Source of the DNA: Candidatus Methylopumilus planktonicus
Lineage (GTDB): Bacteria > Pseudomonadota > Gammaproteobacteria > Burkholderiales > Methylophilaceae
Length of the DNA stretch: 64,000 nt
Assembly: GCF_006364715.1 (NCBI RefSeq)
Contig: NZ_CP040984.1
Span: forward strand, 682,001 to 746,000
Direction of reading: 5' to 3'
Both the position numbers and the translations under genes were made by a program. Within the stretch, counting starts at the first letter, position 1; every line of letters starts with the position of its first letter. Below, one piece after another: positions 53,232 through 62,527 of this stretch. Below the pieces are notes generated by a model that had not been told where the DNA came from, did no database searches, and was given only the letters and a program-made list of their open reading frames with translations.

Positions 53232-54545
53232 TTAAGCTTTAGCTGGTCCTGCCATCAGCTCATCGAATGTTGTTTTTTTGTTCTGTACTTTGCATTGCGT
53301 GATAAACCATTCAACAACATTGACTTCAGTTGCAAGTGCTGTTGGCTCTTCAAGTCTTGAAGGTTCAGCATAAAACCATTGAACAGCTTCTTCTGTATCA
53401 TCAAAATTAAGTGCAAACTCATTGACCATAGCTTTAATTTGATCTGCAGATGCGCGCAAATTATTTTTATCAACAATTTCAGCGAGAATCAGCCTGAGCT
53501 TGCATGTTTTTTTTGCTTGATCTTCAAACATTGCAGGCTCTAGCTTAAATTGTTTTAAATCAGCACCGCGCTGTTTTAAATTAGCGTAAGTGGATTGAGC
53601 CATGCGATTGATTTCAAGATTAATCAGTGCTTTAGGTAAGTCTGCATTGCAAACCTCTAATAACTGAGTGAAAACCTGTTCTTTTAATTTAATTTTTACT
53701 CTTTTGTCTAGTTCTTGCTCTAAGCTTTGTTTAATTTCATCACGCATTTGATCTACATTGCCATCTAGAACACCAAGAGATTGAGCAAATTGAGAATTAA
53801 CTTCCGGAAGTTTTGGTTTTGCAACTAAAATAAAATTCACATTATATTTAACTGTTTTTCCTGCTAATTCTTTAGGGTTATGCGTTTCTGGATAATTCAC
53901 TTCAAATGTTTTGGACTCACCTGCTTTTTCACCTACAAGATGATCATCAAAAATCGCAAAGCGAGAGTCATCACCTAGGATAATCTGAATAGGTTTATCG
54001 CCTGTCGTTTCAACTTGTTTGTCGTTGATAAAGGAGGTTAAAGTTAATGTAAGTCGATCGCCTTTAGCGGAAGCTTCTTTAGACTCAATAAATTGGGCTC
54101 TTTGCTTAAGAAGGACATCGATAGTTTTATTAACATCTTTATCGGTGATTTGAGCATCAGGCTTATCAATTGAAATAGCTTTAAAATCGCCTAGAGTGAC
54201 ATCAGGGAATACCTCGAATGTCGCTGTATATTCAAAATCTTCTTTGACTTGATTAAGGGGTTTATGTTGAATATTAGGCATACCAACAACGCGTAGTTTA
54301 TTTTCTTGAATGGCTTGGCCGAATGAAGTCTCAATAGCTTCAGCAAATACTTCTTCTTTGACTTGCGGTCCATATTGCTGCTCAATCATCTTTAAAGGTG
54401 CTTTACCGGGCCTAAAGCCAGGCACTTTTGCTGTTCGAGTTAGACGTTGAAAACGACTCGACATCTCTTGTTGAAGAGGTTCGACAGGCACCTTAACGGT
54501 AATGCGTCTTTCTAAATTACTTAATGTTTCAACTGCTGTAGCCAT
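53232..54545 (-). CDS. tig: Trigger factor
   Basis: Ribosome-bound chaperone and peptidyl-prolyl isomerase of 437 residues. The ribosome-binding signature FRPGKAP is in the N-terminal domain (KVPGFRPGKAPLKMIEQQYG). The FKBP-type domain is at about 150-245 (KGDRLTLTLTSFINDK, VGEKAGESKTFEVNYPE), and a helical C-terminal domain follows. It lies just 28 bases downstream of tRNA-Leu, with no terminator between, so it may be read from the tRNA promoter. Confidence 0.97.
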   Translation of the reverse strand: MATAVETLSNLERRITVKVPVEPLQQEMSSRFQRLTRTAKVPGFRPGKAPLKMIEQQYGPQVKEEVFAEAIETSFGQAIQENKLRVVGMPNIQHKPLNQVKEDFEYTATFEVFPDVTLGDFKAISIDKPDAQITDKDVNKTIDVLLKQRAQFIESKEASAKGDRLTLTLTSFINDKQVETTGDKPIQIILGDDSRFAIFDDHLVGEKAGESKTFEVNYPETHNPKELAGKTVKYNVNFILVAKPKLPEVNSQFAQSLGVLDGNVDQMRDEIKQSLEQELDKRVKIKLKEQVFTQLLEVCNADLPKALINLEINRMAQSTYANLKQRGADLKQFKLEPAMFEDQAKKTCKLRLILAEIVDKNNLRASADQIKAMVNEFALNFDDTEEAVQWFYAEPSRLEEPTALATEVNVVEWFITQCKVQNKKTTFDELMAGPAKA

Positions 54546-54573
54546 ACTTAAAATTCCCTAAAATTCATATCTT

Positions 54574-54658
54574 TGGTGCGAAAGGAGAGACTCGAACTCT
54601 CACGCCTTGCGGCGCTGGAACCTAAATCCAGTGCGTCTACCAATTCCGCCACTCTCGC
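54574..54658 (-). tRNA. tRNA-Leu (anticodon TAG)
   Basis: 85 bases including encoded CCA, with the long variable arm of leucine tRNAs (GCGCCGCAAGGCGT region). The anticodon stem CTGGA/TCCAG holds TTTAGGT, giving TAG. The acceptor is GCGAGAG/CTTTCGC with one G-T pair, and the T arm is GAGAGTTCGAGTCTCTC. It sits directly upstream of tig on the same strand. Confidence 0.96.
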
Positions 54659-54824
54659 GATGATTAAAAAAGTTATATATAACAAAAATTTAGCTCTATT
54701 TTATAACAAGTTAGTCTTTATCTAAAAGGAATAATTCAATGAATCAATGAAATACGTAGATATTTTGATTTAAGATGTCATAAATTATTAGAAACTATTA
54801 AGCTACAAACCTAAAAAATTCAAA

Positions 54825-56252
54825 TTGAAAACTCGAGCCCTTAAATTGCAATTTTTCCCTAACCTATTTTTTATGTGCCTTGTTGCGATTAGTCTATCTG
54901 GCTGCAATTTGATCAGTTACGAGACTAAACCTATTGCTAATCAAGAGGTTATTGAAAAAATCACCGAAAAAGACCCTGAAGATCCAAAATTTAAAGAGTT
55001 CTTAAGAGTTCAAGGATTTAAGGAGGACAAGCTTTCAATTAAAGAATGGGGGTTAAGTGAGCTTATGCTTTGCGCACTTTTTTTTAACCCAAGAATTGAA
55101 ATTGCAAAGAAGGAATGGGATGTTGCCAAAATTCAAGAAATAATCGCCCCAATTAAAGCACCCTCTTCTATAGACTTTGAGGGTGGCAGACAAACCACAG
55201 GCGTCAAAGAAAGCTCAAGAGATGCTTTTGGATTAACTTTAATCACACTATTTGAAACGGCCGACAAGGCTAAAATTAGAGAAGAAAAAGCAAGAAACCA
55301 GTCATTGATCAAACGGCTAGAGCTAAGAAAGCTCGCATGGGATATTAAATCAGATCTGACTTTAAATTTTATTCGCTATCATCAACACCTCCTAAATCTT
55401 CAGATAATAAGGAGTGAAATAAAACTGCAAAATGAAATTTTAAATATGCTAAAAAAAAGAAAGTCACTTGGACTAAGTTCATCCATAGATAGTAATTTTA
55501 ATCAAATAGAGCTAAATAAAAACATACAAAAGCTAAATGAGGAGCAGTACCAACTGAATGATACAAAATCAAAATTAGCCTCCATCTTGGGCATTTCAGC
55601 AGAAAAATTTAACACAATGCGAATTGCAAATATAAATTTTGATCAAAATATTGAGGACTTTAGAAAAATACTTGATGATGAAACAAAACAACAGGATATT
55701 ATAAATCTTGGCCTGTTCAACCGTATTGATTTAAGAATAGCATTGGCAAAATATGCTGTTTCAGAATCGCAACTAAAATTGAATATTGCAAATCAATATC
55801 CTGATATTAGATTTTCACCTGCCTATATTTTTGATTACGGATCCAGCAAATGGCTTCTCGGCATAAGGTCAATAATTCCGACAGTTGAAAAAAATAAAAA
55901 TCTCATTGAAGAAGCAAAAAAACTTAGGGATATTGAAAATTTACAAGTGGAAAAAATCCAAACGTCAATCATCAATGAATTAGCAAAACTAAGGGATAAT
56001 TATATAAACGCTAAAGATATGGTTAGGAAAGATACTGAAGACCTATCGGCTGCAAATGAGCTAGAAAATTCAATTGAAAGTAAATTTAATCAAGGTGAAA
56101 TTGATCGAATTGAATTAACCCAGCAAAAATTAATAACGATGCAATACAAACGAAGATTTTATACCAACAAAATCACATTAATGAAAATAGGTTATGACTT
56201 TGAAGCGCTTTTACAAGAACCACTAAACAACAAGAAAAATAATGAAAAATAA
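54825..56252 (+). CDS. TolC-family outer-membrane efflux lipoprotein
   Basis: 475 residues. An N-terminal lipoprotein signal ends SLSGC (lipidated cysteine about residue 27). The mature protein is mostly long alpha-helical coiled coil (about 110-250 and 320-460) in two homologous halves, as in outer-membrane factors. The start is TTG 54825; it supplies the basic residues (KTRALK) in front of the hydrophobic core, and the first ATG (within the core) would destroy the signal. No clear ribosome-binding site is seen. It is first of three RND genes and overlaps the adaptor by 11 bases. Base composition is more A-rich than neighbours. Confidence 0.82.
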   Translation: MKTRALKLQFFPNLFFMCLVAISLSGCNLISYETKPIANQEVIEKITEKDPEDPKFKEFLRVQGFKEDKLSIKEWGLSELMLCALFFNPRIEIAKKEWDVAKIQEIIAPIKAPSSIDFEGGRQTTGVKESSRDAFGLTLITLFETADKAKIREEKARNQSLIKRLELRKLAWDIKSDLTLNFIRYHQHLLNLQIIRSEIKLQNEILNMLKKRKSLGLSSSIDSNFNQIELNKNIQKLNEEQYQLNDTKSKLASILGISAEKFNTMRIANINFDQNIEDFRKILDDETKQQDIINLGLFNRIDLRIALAKYAVSESQLKLNIANQYPDIRFSPAYIFDYGSSKWLLGIRSIIPTVEKNKNLIEEAKKLRDIENLQVEKIQTSIINELAKLRDNYINAKDMVRKDTEDLSAANELENSIESKFNQGEIDRIELTQQKLITMQYKRRFYTNKITLMKIGYDFEALLQEPLNNKKNNEK

Positions 56253-57315
56253 ACTGAATGCCTTTCTTGTAATCCAAGCGATACTAATCTTGATTCTGGT
56301 TTGGTTATTAACTTATTTCGGCCGAGATGAATTTAACAACATAAAACCTAATTCAGATATTTCAAAAAACACTCAAAGTTTAATAAAGTCAGCCAATGGG
56401 GTTAACTATATAACTCTTAGTTCAGAAATACAGTCAAATAGTGGCATAAAGATCCAACCGGTCCAAGCCTCAGATTACATAAAGAATCTTACAAATTATG
56501 CAACAGTGCTTAGCATTGACTTATTGATTGAGCAAAAAAATAGATTTAATGAAATTAAAAATCAAATAAGCCTCTTATCAAATGAGTTAGATAGGGATAA
56601 AAAAAATTACGAAAGGTTCAAAGCTCTTAATGATGATAATAAAAACATCTCGGACAAAGCTTTACAAGAAATGAAGGTCAATTTTGAAAATACAAAAATA
56701 AAACTTCAAGCTACCCAAGAACTTATAACTGGGATTAAGCAAAATATTAGAGCTCAATGGGGCGAAATAATATTATCTATGATTGATGCTGGCGCAAGAA
56801 AAGAATTATTTGATTTTCTTGTTCAAGGAAAAGCGAGGATTGTAAAGGTAACATTACCTGAGAATGCTAATGAGCAACCTCAGAAAAATATTAGCATAGC
56901 CTTAATTGACAATCTAAATGAAAAATTTTTAGCAAGCTATCTTGCAGAATCACCCACCTTAGACAAATCAATTAAAGGAAAAACTTACTTTTATATTGTT
57001 TACAGTAATCAGCTAAGAATTGATTCCAAAGTAATTGCTAGTCAGGTTCAAGATGGCCTATCTTCTGATTCTGGAAAGTATTTAGCAATTCCAAAAGAGG
57101 CAGTAGTTTGGAATTCGGGACAAGCATGGGTTTATGTGCAATCAAGTGAAAATAAATTTTTCCGCAAATCTATTGAAACTAATACTGAGAGCTCGAATGG
57201 TTGGATTATCAAAGAAAATCAAATCAAAGAAAATGACCTAATCGTGATTAATGGTGCCCAACTCTTGCTCTCGGAAGAGTTTAAATATCAAATAAAAAAT
57301 GAAAACGATGACTAA
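56242..57315 (+). CDS. RND efflux periplasmic adaptor (membrane fusion) protein
   Basis: 357 residues. One N-terminal membrane helix (AFLVIQAILILILVWLLTYFG) anchors it in the inner membrane. The order is beta segment (VNYITLSSEIQSNSGIKIQPVQ), a coiled-coil hairpin (about 95-170, rich in N and K), then beta-barrel-like segments ending GWIIKENQIKENDLIVINGAQLLLSEEFK, typical of CusB/CzcB-like adaptors. No histidine- or methionine-rich metal motif is visible. It begins within the TolC-like gene and ends six bases before the pump. Confidence 0.82.
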   Translation: MKNKLNAFLVIQAILILILVWLLTYFGRDEFNNIKPNSDISKNTQSLIKSANGVNYITLSSEIQSNSGIKIQPVQASDYIKNLTNYATVLSIDLLIEQKNRFNEIKNQISLLSNELDRDKKNYERFKALNDDNKNISDKALQEMKVNFENTKIKLQATQELITGIKQNIRAQWGEIILSMIDAGARKELFDFLVQGKARIVKVTLPENANEQPQKNISIALIDNLNEKFLASYLAESPTLDKSIKGKTYFYIVYSNQLRIDSKVIASQVQDGLSSDSGKYLAIPKEAVVWNSGQAWVYVQSSENKFFRKSIETNTESSNGWIIKENQIKENDLIVINGAQLLLSEEFKYQIKNENDD

Positions 57316-57321
57316 ATCAAT

Positions 57322-60300
57322 ATGATGTCATCAATTGTAAAGTTTTCAATACGATATACAGGTGTCATCATAGGTCTTGCAGTGATTGCAATGATATTTG
57401 GGTTATACCAAATCTCCAGAAGCCCCTTAAATGTTTTTCCTGAATTCTCCCCCAACCAAGTAATTATTCAAACGGAATCTCCAGGACTCTCATCTGATTT
57501 AGTAGAGTCCCTTGTTACCCTTCCCATTGAGAAAAATTTAGGGGGTACTATTGGCATTGAAACCATTCGATCTCAATCAATACCTGGGCTATCTGTTATT
57601 ACTATCATTTTTGATGAGCGCACTGATATATTTAGAAATCGGCAAGTAATCTCTGAAAGACTAGCATCAATCACAAGCATCATGCCACAGGGCATTATTC
57701 CTAAAATAACGCCCCTTACATCAGCAGCGTCGTCAGTGTTAGGTATTGGAATTTCATCAAAAACAAAATCCTTAACTGAAATTAGAACGGTAACTGACAG
57801 ATTAATCATTCCTCATCTTTTATCGATTCCAGGCGTTGCGGATGTGAACATATTTGGTGGCAAAGTAAAACAATATCAAATTGAAATTCAGCCTGAAAAA
57901 CTTATTCAATCAAACATTTCAATTGAGCAAATAATTGCTGCAGCTGGCAAATCCTCTGGTGTCCGTGGCGCAGGTTTTATTGAAAATAATAATCAAAGAA
58001 TTATTGTTAACACTGAAGGTCAATCCAAATCTTTGGAGGACATTGGAAAAACACCTGTAATTAATAATAAAAATCAAATCATATATCTCAAAGACTTGGC
58101 AGCAATCAAAGAAGGGTCAATTCCAACTATCAGTGCAGCTTCTATAAACGGCGAAGAAGGTATTTACTTATCAGTTCAAGGTCAGCTTGGATCAGACACT
58201 TACAAACTCACCCAACTTATTGAGGCTGCAGTTGCAGATATAAATCCCTCACTTCTCGAGCAAGGCATTCAAATAAATCCTGAATTATTTAGACCTGCAA
58301 ATTTTATAAATGCTTCAATAAAGGGTGTGCGTGTAGACATATTAATAGGGTCTTTACTTGTCATTGTAGTTTTATTTTTATTCTTATTTAATTTTAGAAC
58401 AGCATTTATATCAGCAACAGCTATTCCACTATCATTACTTTCTGCAATTATTATCTTAGGTTATTTTAATCTTGGACTAAATATCATGGTTTTAAGTGGT
58501 CTTGCAATTGCTCTTGGTGAAGTTGTTGATGACGCTATTATTGATTCAGAAAATATCTTTAGACGACTCAAGGAAAATATTAAATTAGCAAATCCATTAC
58601 CTGTTGCAAAGATTGTTTATGATGCGTCAATGGAAGTAAGAAGTTCAGTTGTATACGCCACAATGATTGTGGTAACAGTTTTCCTTCCCCTTCTTTCATT
58701 AAATGGCGTTGCTGGAAAACTTTTTGGGCCGCTTGGCTTGGCTTATATTTTTTCTATACTAGCCTCACTAGTAGTTGCGCTCACAGTAACGCCGGCTCTG
58801 TCTTTTCTCCTCCTTGGGAAACAAAAATTCAAATCGTCTGAATCACCCATGATGTCTTATTTAAGAACTAAATATGTTAAGACACTTTACTTAATTGAAA
58901 AGAAATCAACTGCAATTATGTTATTTACATTTACCTTCATATTGATTGGCTTTTCTCTTGTTCCATTGTTTAAAACACAATTTATCCCACCTCTGCATGA
59001 AGGTCATTTCATTATGCATATGACTGCACTTCCTGGAACGTCTGAAAAAGAATCATTGCGTATTGGAAATGAAATTAGTAAAAAAATTCGAGAAATACCT
59101 GAAGTAAAATCTGTTGCTCAATGGGTTGGCAGATCGCCAATGGGGGCTGATACGTTTGGGACACATTATAGTGAATTTGAAATTGAACTTAAAAATTCAG
59201 ACGGGCCAACACAAGATAAGATCTTGGCACAGATTGAAAACTTAACACAAAATAATAACTATGTAGGCCTTAATTTTGCTATTAATACATTCTTAACAGA
59301 GCGAATTGAAGAAACAATCTCAGGGTACTACTCCTCGGTAGTAATAAATATTTTTGGTACAAATCTTGATACTATTGACCAAGATACCCAGAAAATATCA
59401 TCTGCCCTAGCTTCCATTAAGGGCGCAAAAAATATTAATATAGTATCTCCCGCCGGTACACCTCAAATTACTATACATTTTTTATCTGAAAAATTAAGTC
59501 AGTGGGGCATTCAAAAGACTGACCTGCTAAATGCAATTCGGGCTGCGTTTGAAGGACTTCCAGTAGCTCAAGTATACGAGGGGAATGCAAAAGTAAATAT
59601 TTCTATTATTCTAAACAAAAACTTTCGGGACGATATTACAGACGTTCAAAAATTACCTATCATGGCAGCAGATGGAAAAATTGTTGAACTGGGTCAAGTT
59701 GCTTATATAGCTCAAGAAAATGGAAGATCCAAAATTCTTCATCAGGGTGGAAAGCGTATTCAAACTATTACAGCCGATATTGATGAAAGAGATATTAATG
59801 ATTTTAATAATGATTTAAAAAATGAGCTTAATAAGCTGAAGTTAAATCAAGGTAACTACTATGAAATCACGGGAGCCGCACAGGCAAATGCAAAATCACA
59901 AGAAGAACTTATAGTTCATTCAGTTATTGCAGGTGCAGGCATCCTCCTAATGCTTTATATCGCTTTTGGAAATCTAAGGAATTTATTACTCACATTATTT
60001 AATCTTCCTTTTGCATTAATTGGGGGTGTTTTTGCTGTTACCTTCAATGCGGGTTGGATTTCAATCGGCTCACTTGTTGGTTTTGTAACGCTTTTTGGGA
60101 TCACTTTACGAAATTCAATTATGCTGATATCTCACTACCAACATTTAATTAACATCGAAAATCGCATCTGGAATTTAGAAACGTGCATAAAAGGGGCTTC
60201 TGAAAGATTACCTTCTATTTTGATGACCGCTATTGTAACTGCATTAGGCTTACTTCCATTAGCTCTAGGAAGCGGTGAACCAGGCAAAGAGATCGAGGGG

Positions 60301-60408
60301 CCTATGGCAAGTATTATTGTAGGTGGTCTTGTGACATCCACTATATTGAATCTTTTAATATTGCCAAGCATTATGTTGCATTTTGGAAAATTCGAAAAAG
60401 AAGAATAA
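57322..60408 (+). CDS. RND efflux permease, CzcA/CusA (heavy-metal) branch
   Basis: 1028-residue inner-membrane proton antiporter with 12 expected helices: one at the N-terminus, a cluster at about 335-490, one near 530 and a cluster at about 860-1020, with two large periplasmic loops. The start FSIRYTGVIIGLAVIAMIFGLYQI and PLNVFPEFSPNQVIIQTESPGLS are typical of the CzcA/CusA group. The fourth helix reads AIALGEVVDDAIIDSENIFRRL, which keeps the acidic proton-relay residues but is not the DFG/DGA form of zinc-cobalt-cadmium pumps. The substrate is therefore unknown. Confidence 0.88.
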   Translation: MMSSIVKFSIRYTGVIIGLAVIAMIFGLYQISRSPLNVFPEFSPNQVIIQTESPGLSSDLVESLVTLPIEKNLGGTIGIETIRSQSIPGLSVITIIFDERTDIFRNRQVISERLASITSIMPQGIIPKITPLTSAASSVLGIGISSKTKSLTEIRTVTDRLIIPHLLSIPGVADVNIFGGKVKQYQIEIQPEKLIQSNISIEQIIAAAGKSSGVRGAGFIENNNQRIIVNTEGQSKSLEDIGKTPVINNKNQIIYLKDLAAIKEGSIPTISAASINGEEGIYLSVQGQLGSDTYKLTQLIEAAVADINPSLLEQGIQINPELFRPANFINASIKGVRVDILIGSLLVIVVLFLFLFNFRTAFISATAIPLSLLSAIIILGYFNLGLNIMVLSGLAIALGEVVDDAIIDSENIFRRLKENIKLANPLPVAKIVYDASMEVRSSVVYATMIVVTVFLPLLSLNGVAGKLFGPLGLAYIFSILASLVVALTVTPALSFLLLGKQKFKSSESPMMSYLRTKYVKTLYLIEKKSTAIMLFTFTFILIGFSLVPLFKTQFIPPLHEGHFIMHMTALPGTSEKESLRIGNEISKKIREIPEVKSVAQWVGRSPMGADTFGTHYSEFEIELKNSDGPTQDKILAQIENLTQNNNYVGLNFAINTFLTERIEETISGYYSSVVINIFGTNLDTIDQDTQKISSALASIKGAKNINIVSPAGTPQITIHFLSEKLSQWGIQKTDLLNAIRAAFEGLPVAQVYEGNAKVNISIILNKNFRDDITDVQKLPIMAADGKIVELGQVAYIAQENGRSKILHQGGKRIQTITADIDERDINDFNNDLKNELNKLKLNQGNYYEITGAAQANAKSQEELIVHSVIAGAGILLMLYIAFGNLRNLLLTLFNLPFALIGGVFAVTFNAGWISIGSLVGFVTLFGITLRNSIMLISHYQHLINIENRIWNLETCIKGASERLPSILMTAIVTALGLLPLALGSGEPGKEIEGPMASIIVGGLVTSTILNLLILPSIMLHFGKFEKEE

Positions 60409-60409
60409 A

Positions 60410-61792
60410 TTAATTTTCTTTAAAAAAATCAATCCACTTTTTAATATTAGAAGCTTTAAAAGCCATCTCTTCAAACTCACCTTTTGCCTCAGATTGGGCA
60501 ACTATGCCCCCGCCTGAATAAAAATGAATTTTATTATCTTTTTTAATTAAAGTACGAATTGCAATATTAGAATCCATTTTATGATTAAATCCGATGTACC
60601 CTATTGAGCCACAATATATATCTCGTCTATGTGGTTCTAATTCATCAATTATTTCCATCGACTTTATTTTCGGTGTTCCAGTAATGGATCCACCAGGAAA
60701 AGAATCTTTAAGTAGCTTTGTTAAAGATGAGTCAGCTTTTAGAGTTCCTTCAACAATACTCTCCAAATGATGCACATTGCTATACGACTTCAACTCACAC
60801 AGCGCTTTAACATGAATACTTCCGGTAATACAGTTTTTACTAAGATCATTACGCAATAAATCAACAATCATTAAATTTTCTGCTCGATTTTTTTCGCTAC
60901 CAAGTAAACGCTCTGCATTTTTTTTATCTATTATATGATTTGAGTCTCTTGGTTCGGTGCCTTTAATTGGCCTTGATTCAACATGACCAAGACTTGAGTA
61001 AATAAATCGCTCTGGCGATCCACATAAAATATCAAAATTTTCATAATGCAAATAAGCCATAAAAGGTGAGCGATTAATTTCCCTTAATTTTTTATACCCA
61101 GTCCAGCTATCTCCTTCACATTGCGCATAATATTTGTTGGATATATTTATTTGATAGGCATCACCTTCTTTTATAAATGCTAAAATTTTATTAACAATTC
61201 CTTCATAGGATTTAAAGTCTAAAAGCGGTTCAACAGATGAATTAATTTTAAATATTTTATTTTTAGGTTTTGCATTTATAAACTTTTCAACAATCTCTTC
61301 CAAATTATTCTCTGTATCTTTATTTTGAAAATGAGATGCAATCCATGTTTTTTTTTCTTGGTGATCTACAATCAAGGCCCAGTCATATATACCAACCATC
61401 ATCTGAGGAATGCCAATATGGTCTTTATTGATCTTAAAATGTGACTGCCCTAATTCATAGGAGAAGTAACCTAAGGCGCCGCCAGCAAAAGGCAAAGAAG
61501 AGTCTTGAGCTTTAAATCGAGTGAGGATTTTTTCTAGAACATCAAAAGCATTTTCTTTGAGAGTCTCTTTTTGATTACTTTCTTCAATGCACACGGTATT
61601 TTCATCTGCGACAATTTTTATAAAAGGATCGCTTACTATGATGTCGTACCTAGATTTTTCCGAAATATTTTCATCTAAATCATTATGAATGCCACTATCT
61701 AGATAAAAAGACCATGGGTCGTTAGCAATAGCTTCAAAGTAAATGGTGCTATCTGAAAAATAAGGCAAAGAAATGAGATGTGTATTATTCAA
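60410..61792 (-). CDS. pabB: Aminodeoxychorismate synthase component I PabB
   Basis: Converts chorismate and ammonia to 4-amino-4-deoxychorismate. It has 460 residues. The chorismate-binding domain (about 195-455) contains YQINISNKY, SPERFIY, the catalytic-lysine motif RPIKGTEPRD, ENLMIVDLLRNDLSK, and PGGSITGTPKIKSMEIIDELEPHRRDIYCGSIGYI. The PIKGT motif favours PabB over TrpE or MenF. No glutamine amidotransferase (PabA) is nearby. PabC is at 2630. It ends one base past the end of the RND operon, convergent with it. Confidence 0.93.
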   Translation of the reverse strand: MNNTHLISLPYFSDSTIYFEAIANDPWSFYLDSGIHNDLDENISEKSRYDIIVSDPFIKIVADENTVCIEESNQKETLKENAFDVLEKILTRFKAQDSSLPFAGGALGYFSYELGQSHFKINKDHIGIPQMMVGIYDWALIVDHQEKKTWIASHFQNKDTENNLEEIVEKFINAKPKNKIFKINSSVEPLLDFKSYEGIVNKILAFIKEGDAYQINISNKYYAQCEGDSWTGYKKLREINRSPFMAYLHYENFDILCGSPERFIYSSLGHVESRPIKGTEPRDSNHIIDKKNAERLLGSEKNRAENLMIVDLLRNDLSKNCITGSIHVKALCELKSYSNVHHLESIVEGTLKADSSLTKLLKDSFPGGSITGTPKIKSMEIIDELEPHRRDIYCGSIGYIGFNHKMDSNIAIRTLIKKDNKIHFYSGGGIVAQSEAKGEFEEMAFKASNIKKWIDFFKEN

Positions 61793-61835
61793 CGGCTGTT
61801 GAGATTTAAACTTAATGATATGAAATTATATGCTG

Positions 61836-61878
61836 ATTAAATAATTAAGGGCGCATAAAGCGCCCTTAATTATTTAAT
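61836..61878. terminator. Long-stem terminator between phi and pabB
   Basis: A perfect 19-bp stem (left arm 61836-61854, right arm 61860-61878) with the loop ATAAA. The core is AAGGGCGC/GCGCCCTT, flanked by A/T-rich arms that supply a T-rich tail in either direction. It lies 13 bases downstream of phi on the - strand and would end the hps-phi transcript before pabB. Confidence 0.85.
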
Positions 61879-61891
61879 ACCTTATGAGGAT

Positions 61892-62425
61892 TTACTCTAA
61901 GTTTGCGTGAATTGCTCGCATACCTTCTTCTGTCAATCCTTTAGTGTGAATTAATTCTGAAATAACTGCTTCAAGATAGATCAGTGTAGATAATTCAAAT
62001 GAAGTACCCATAGGCATACCATTAGTAAGACCGAAAGAATCATCATTACCAATTTGCACAGTTAAATCTGCCATATCCGACATAGGTGATTTATTCTTCA
62101 TAGAAATCACGACAATCTTAGCGCCTTTTGATTTAGCAGTTTCAAGAAGCGGCAAAAGTGTTTTTGTGCCTCCAGAACCTGAAATCACTAAAAATAGATC
62201 GCCTGCTTTAATTGCTGGCGTCACAATTTCACCCACCATATTAACTTGATAGCCGCTATGCACGAGACGCATTGCAAAAAAACGTGAAACAAGTCCTGAT
62301 CGTCCAGCACCGCCTACAAAAATACGGCCTGCTTCATCTATATGCTTAAGAAGCTTAGCCGCATTACTTTGTTCAGTGACTGCTAAAACGCTTGAAATTT
62401 TATCTAATAGTAATTTTTGATGCAT
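61892..62425 (-). CDS. hxlB: 6-phospho-3-hexuloisomerase
   Basis: Also called phi. Isomerises hexulose 6-phosphate to fructose 6-phosphate, the second step of formaldehyde fixation by the RuMP cycle. It has 177 residues of the SIS (sugar isomerase) fold. FVGGAGRSGLVSRFFAMRLVHSG (about 37-59) and FLVISGSGGTKTLLPLLETAKSKGAKIVVIS are the phosphosugar-binding motifs. The ending GLTEEGMRAIHANLE is typical of Phi. It lies 102 bases downstream of hps with an intrinsic terminator in the gap. Confidence 0.96.
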   Translation of the reverse strand: MHQKLLLDKISSVLAVTEQSNAAKLLKHIDEAGRIFVGGAGRSGLVSRFFAMRLVHSGYQVNMVGEIVTPAIKAGDLFLVISGSGGTKTLLPLLETAKSKGAKIVVISMKNKSPMSDMADLTVQIGNDDSFGLTNGMPMGTSFELSTLIYLEAVISELIHTKGLTEEGMRAIHANLE

Positions 62426-62458
62426 GTTGAACCCTTTTTATTTAAAAATAAACAATCT

Positions 62459-62492
62459 ATAAAAAAAATCCCGACTCATTGCTAAGTCGGGA
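62459..62492 (-). terminator. Intrinsic terminator between hps and phi
   Basis: On the - strand TCCCGACT (62485-62492) and AGTCGGGA (62469-62476) form an 8-bp GC-rich stem with an eight-base loop, followed by eight T residues and then A-T (62459-62468). This is a textbook Rho-independent terminator, 36 bases after the hps stop. It should reduce transcription into phi. Confidence 0.88.
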
Positions 62493-62527
62493 CTTAATTT
62501 AGTTCATCAATAATTGTTTCTTAACAA

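Noticed and set aside
54574..60408. RND operon as an integrative island using tRNA-Leu as attachment site
   Set aside because: I saw no integrase and no repeat of the tRNA 3' end at the other side of the operon. Transfer without an integrative element remains possible.
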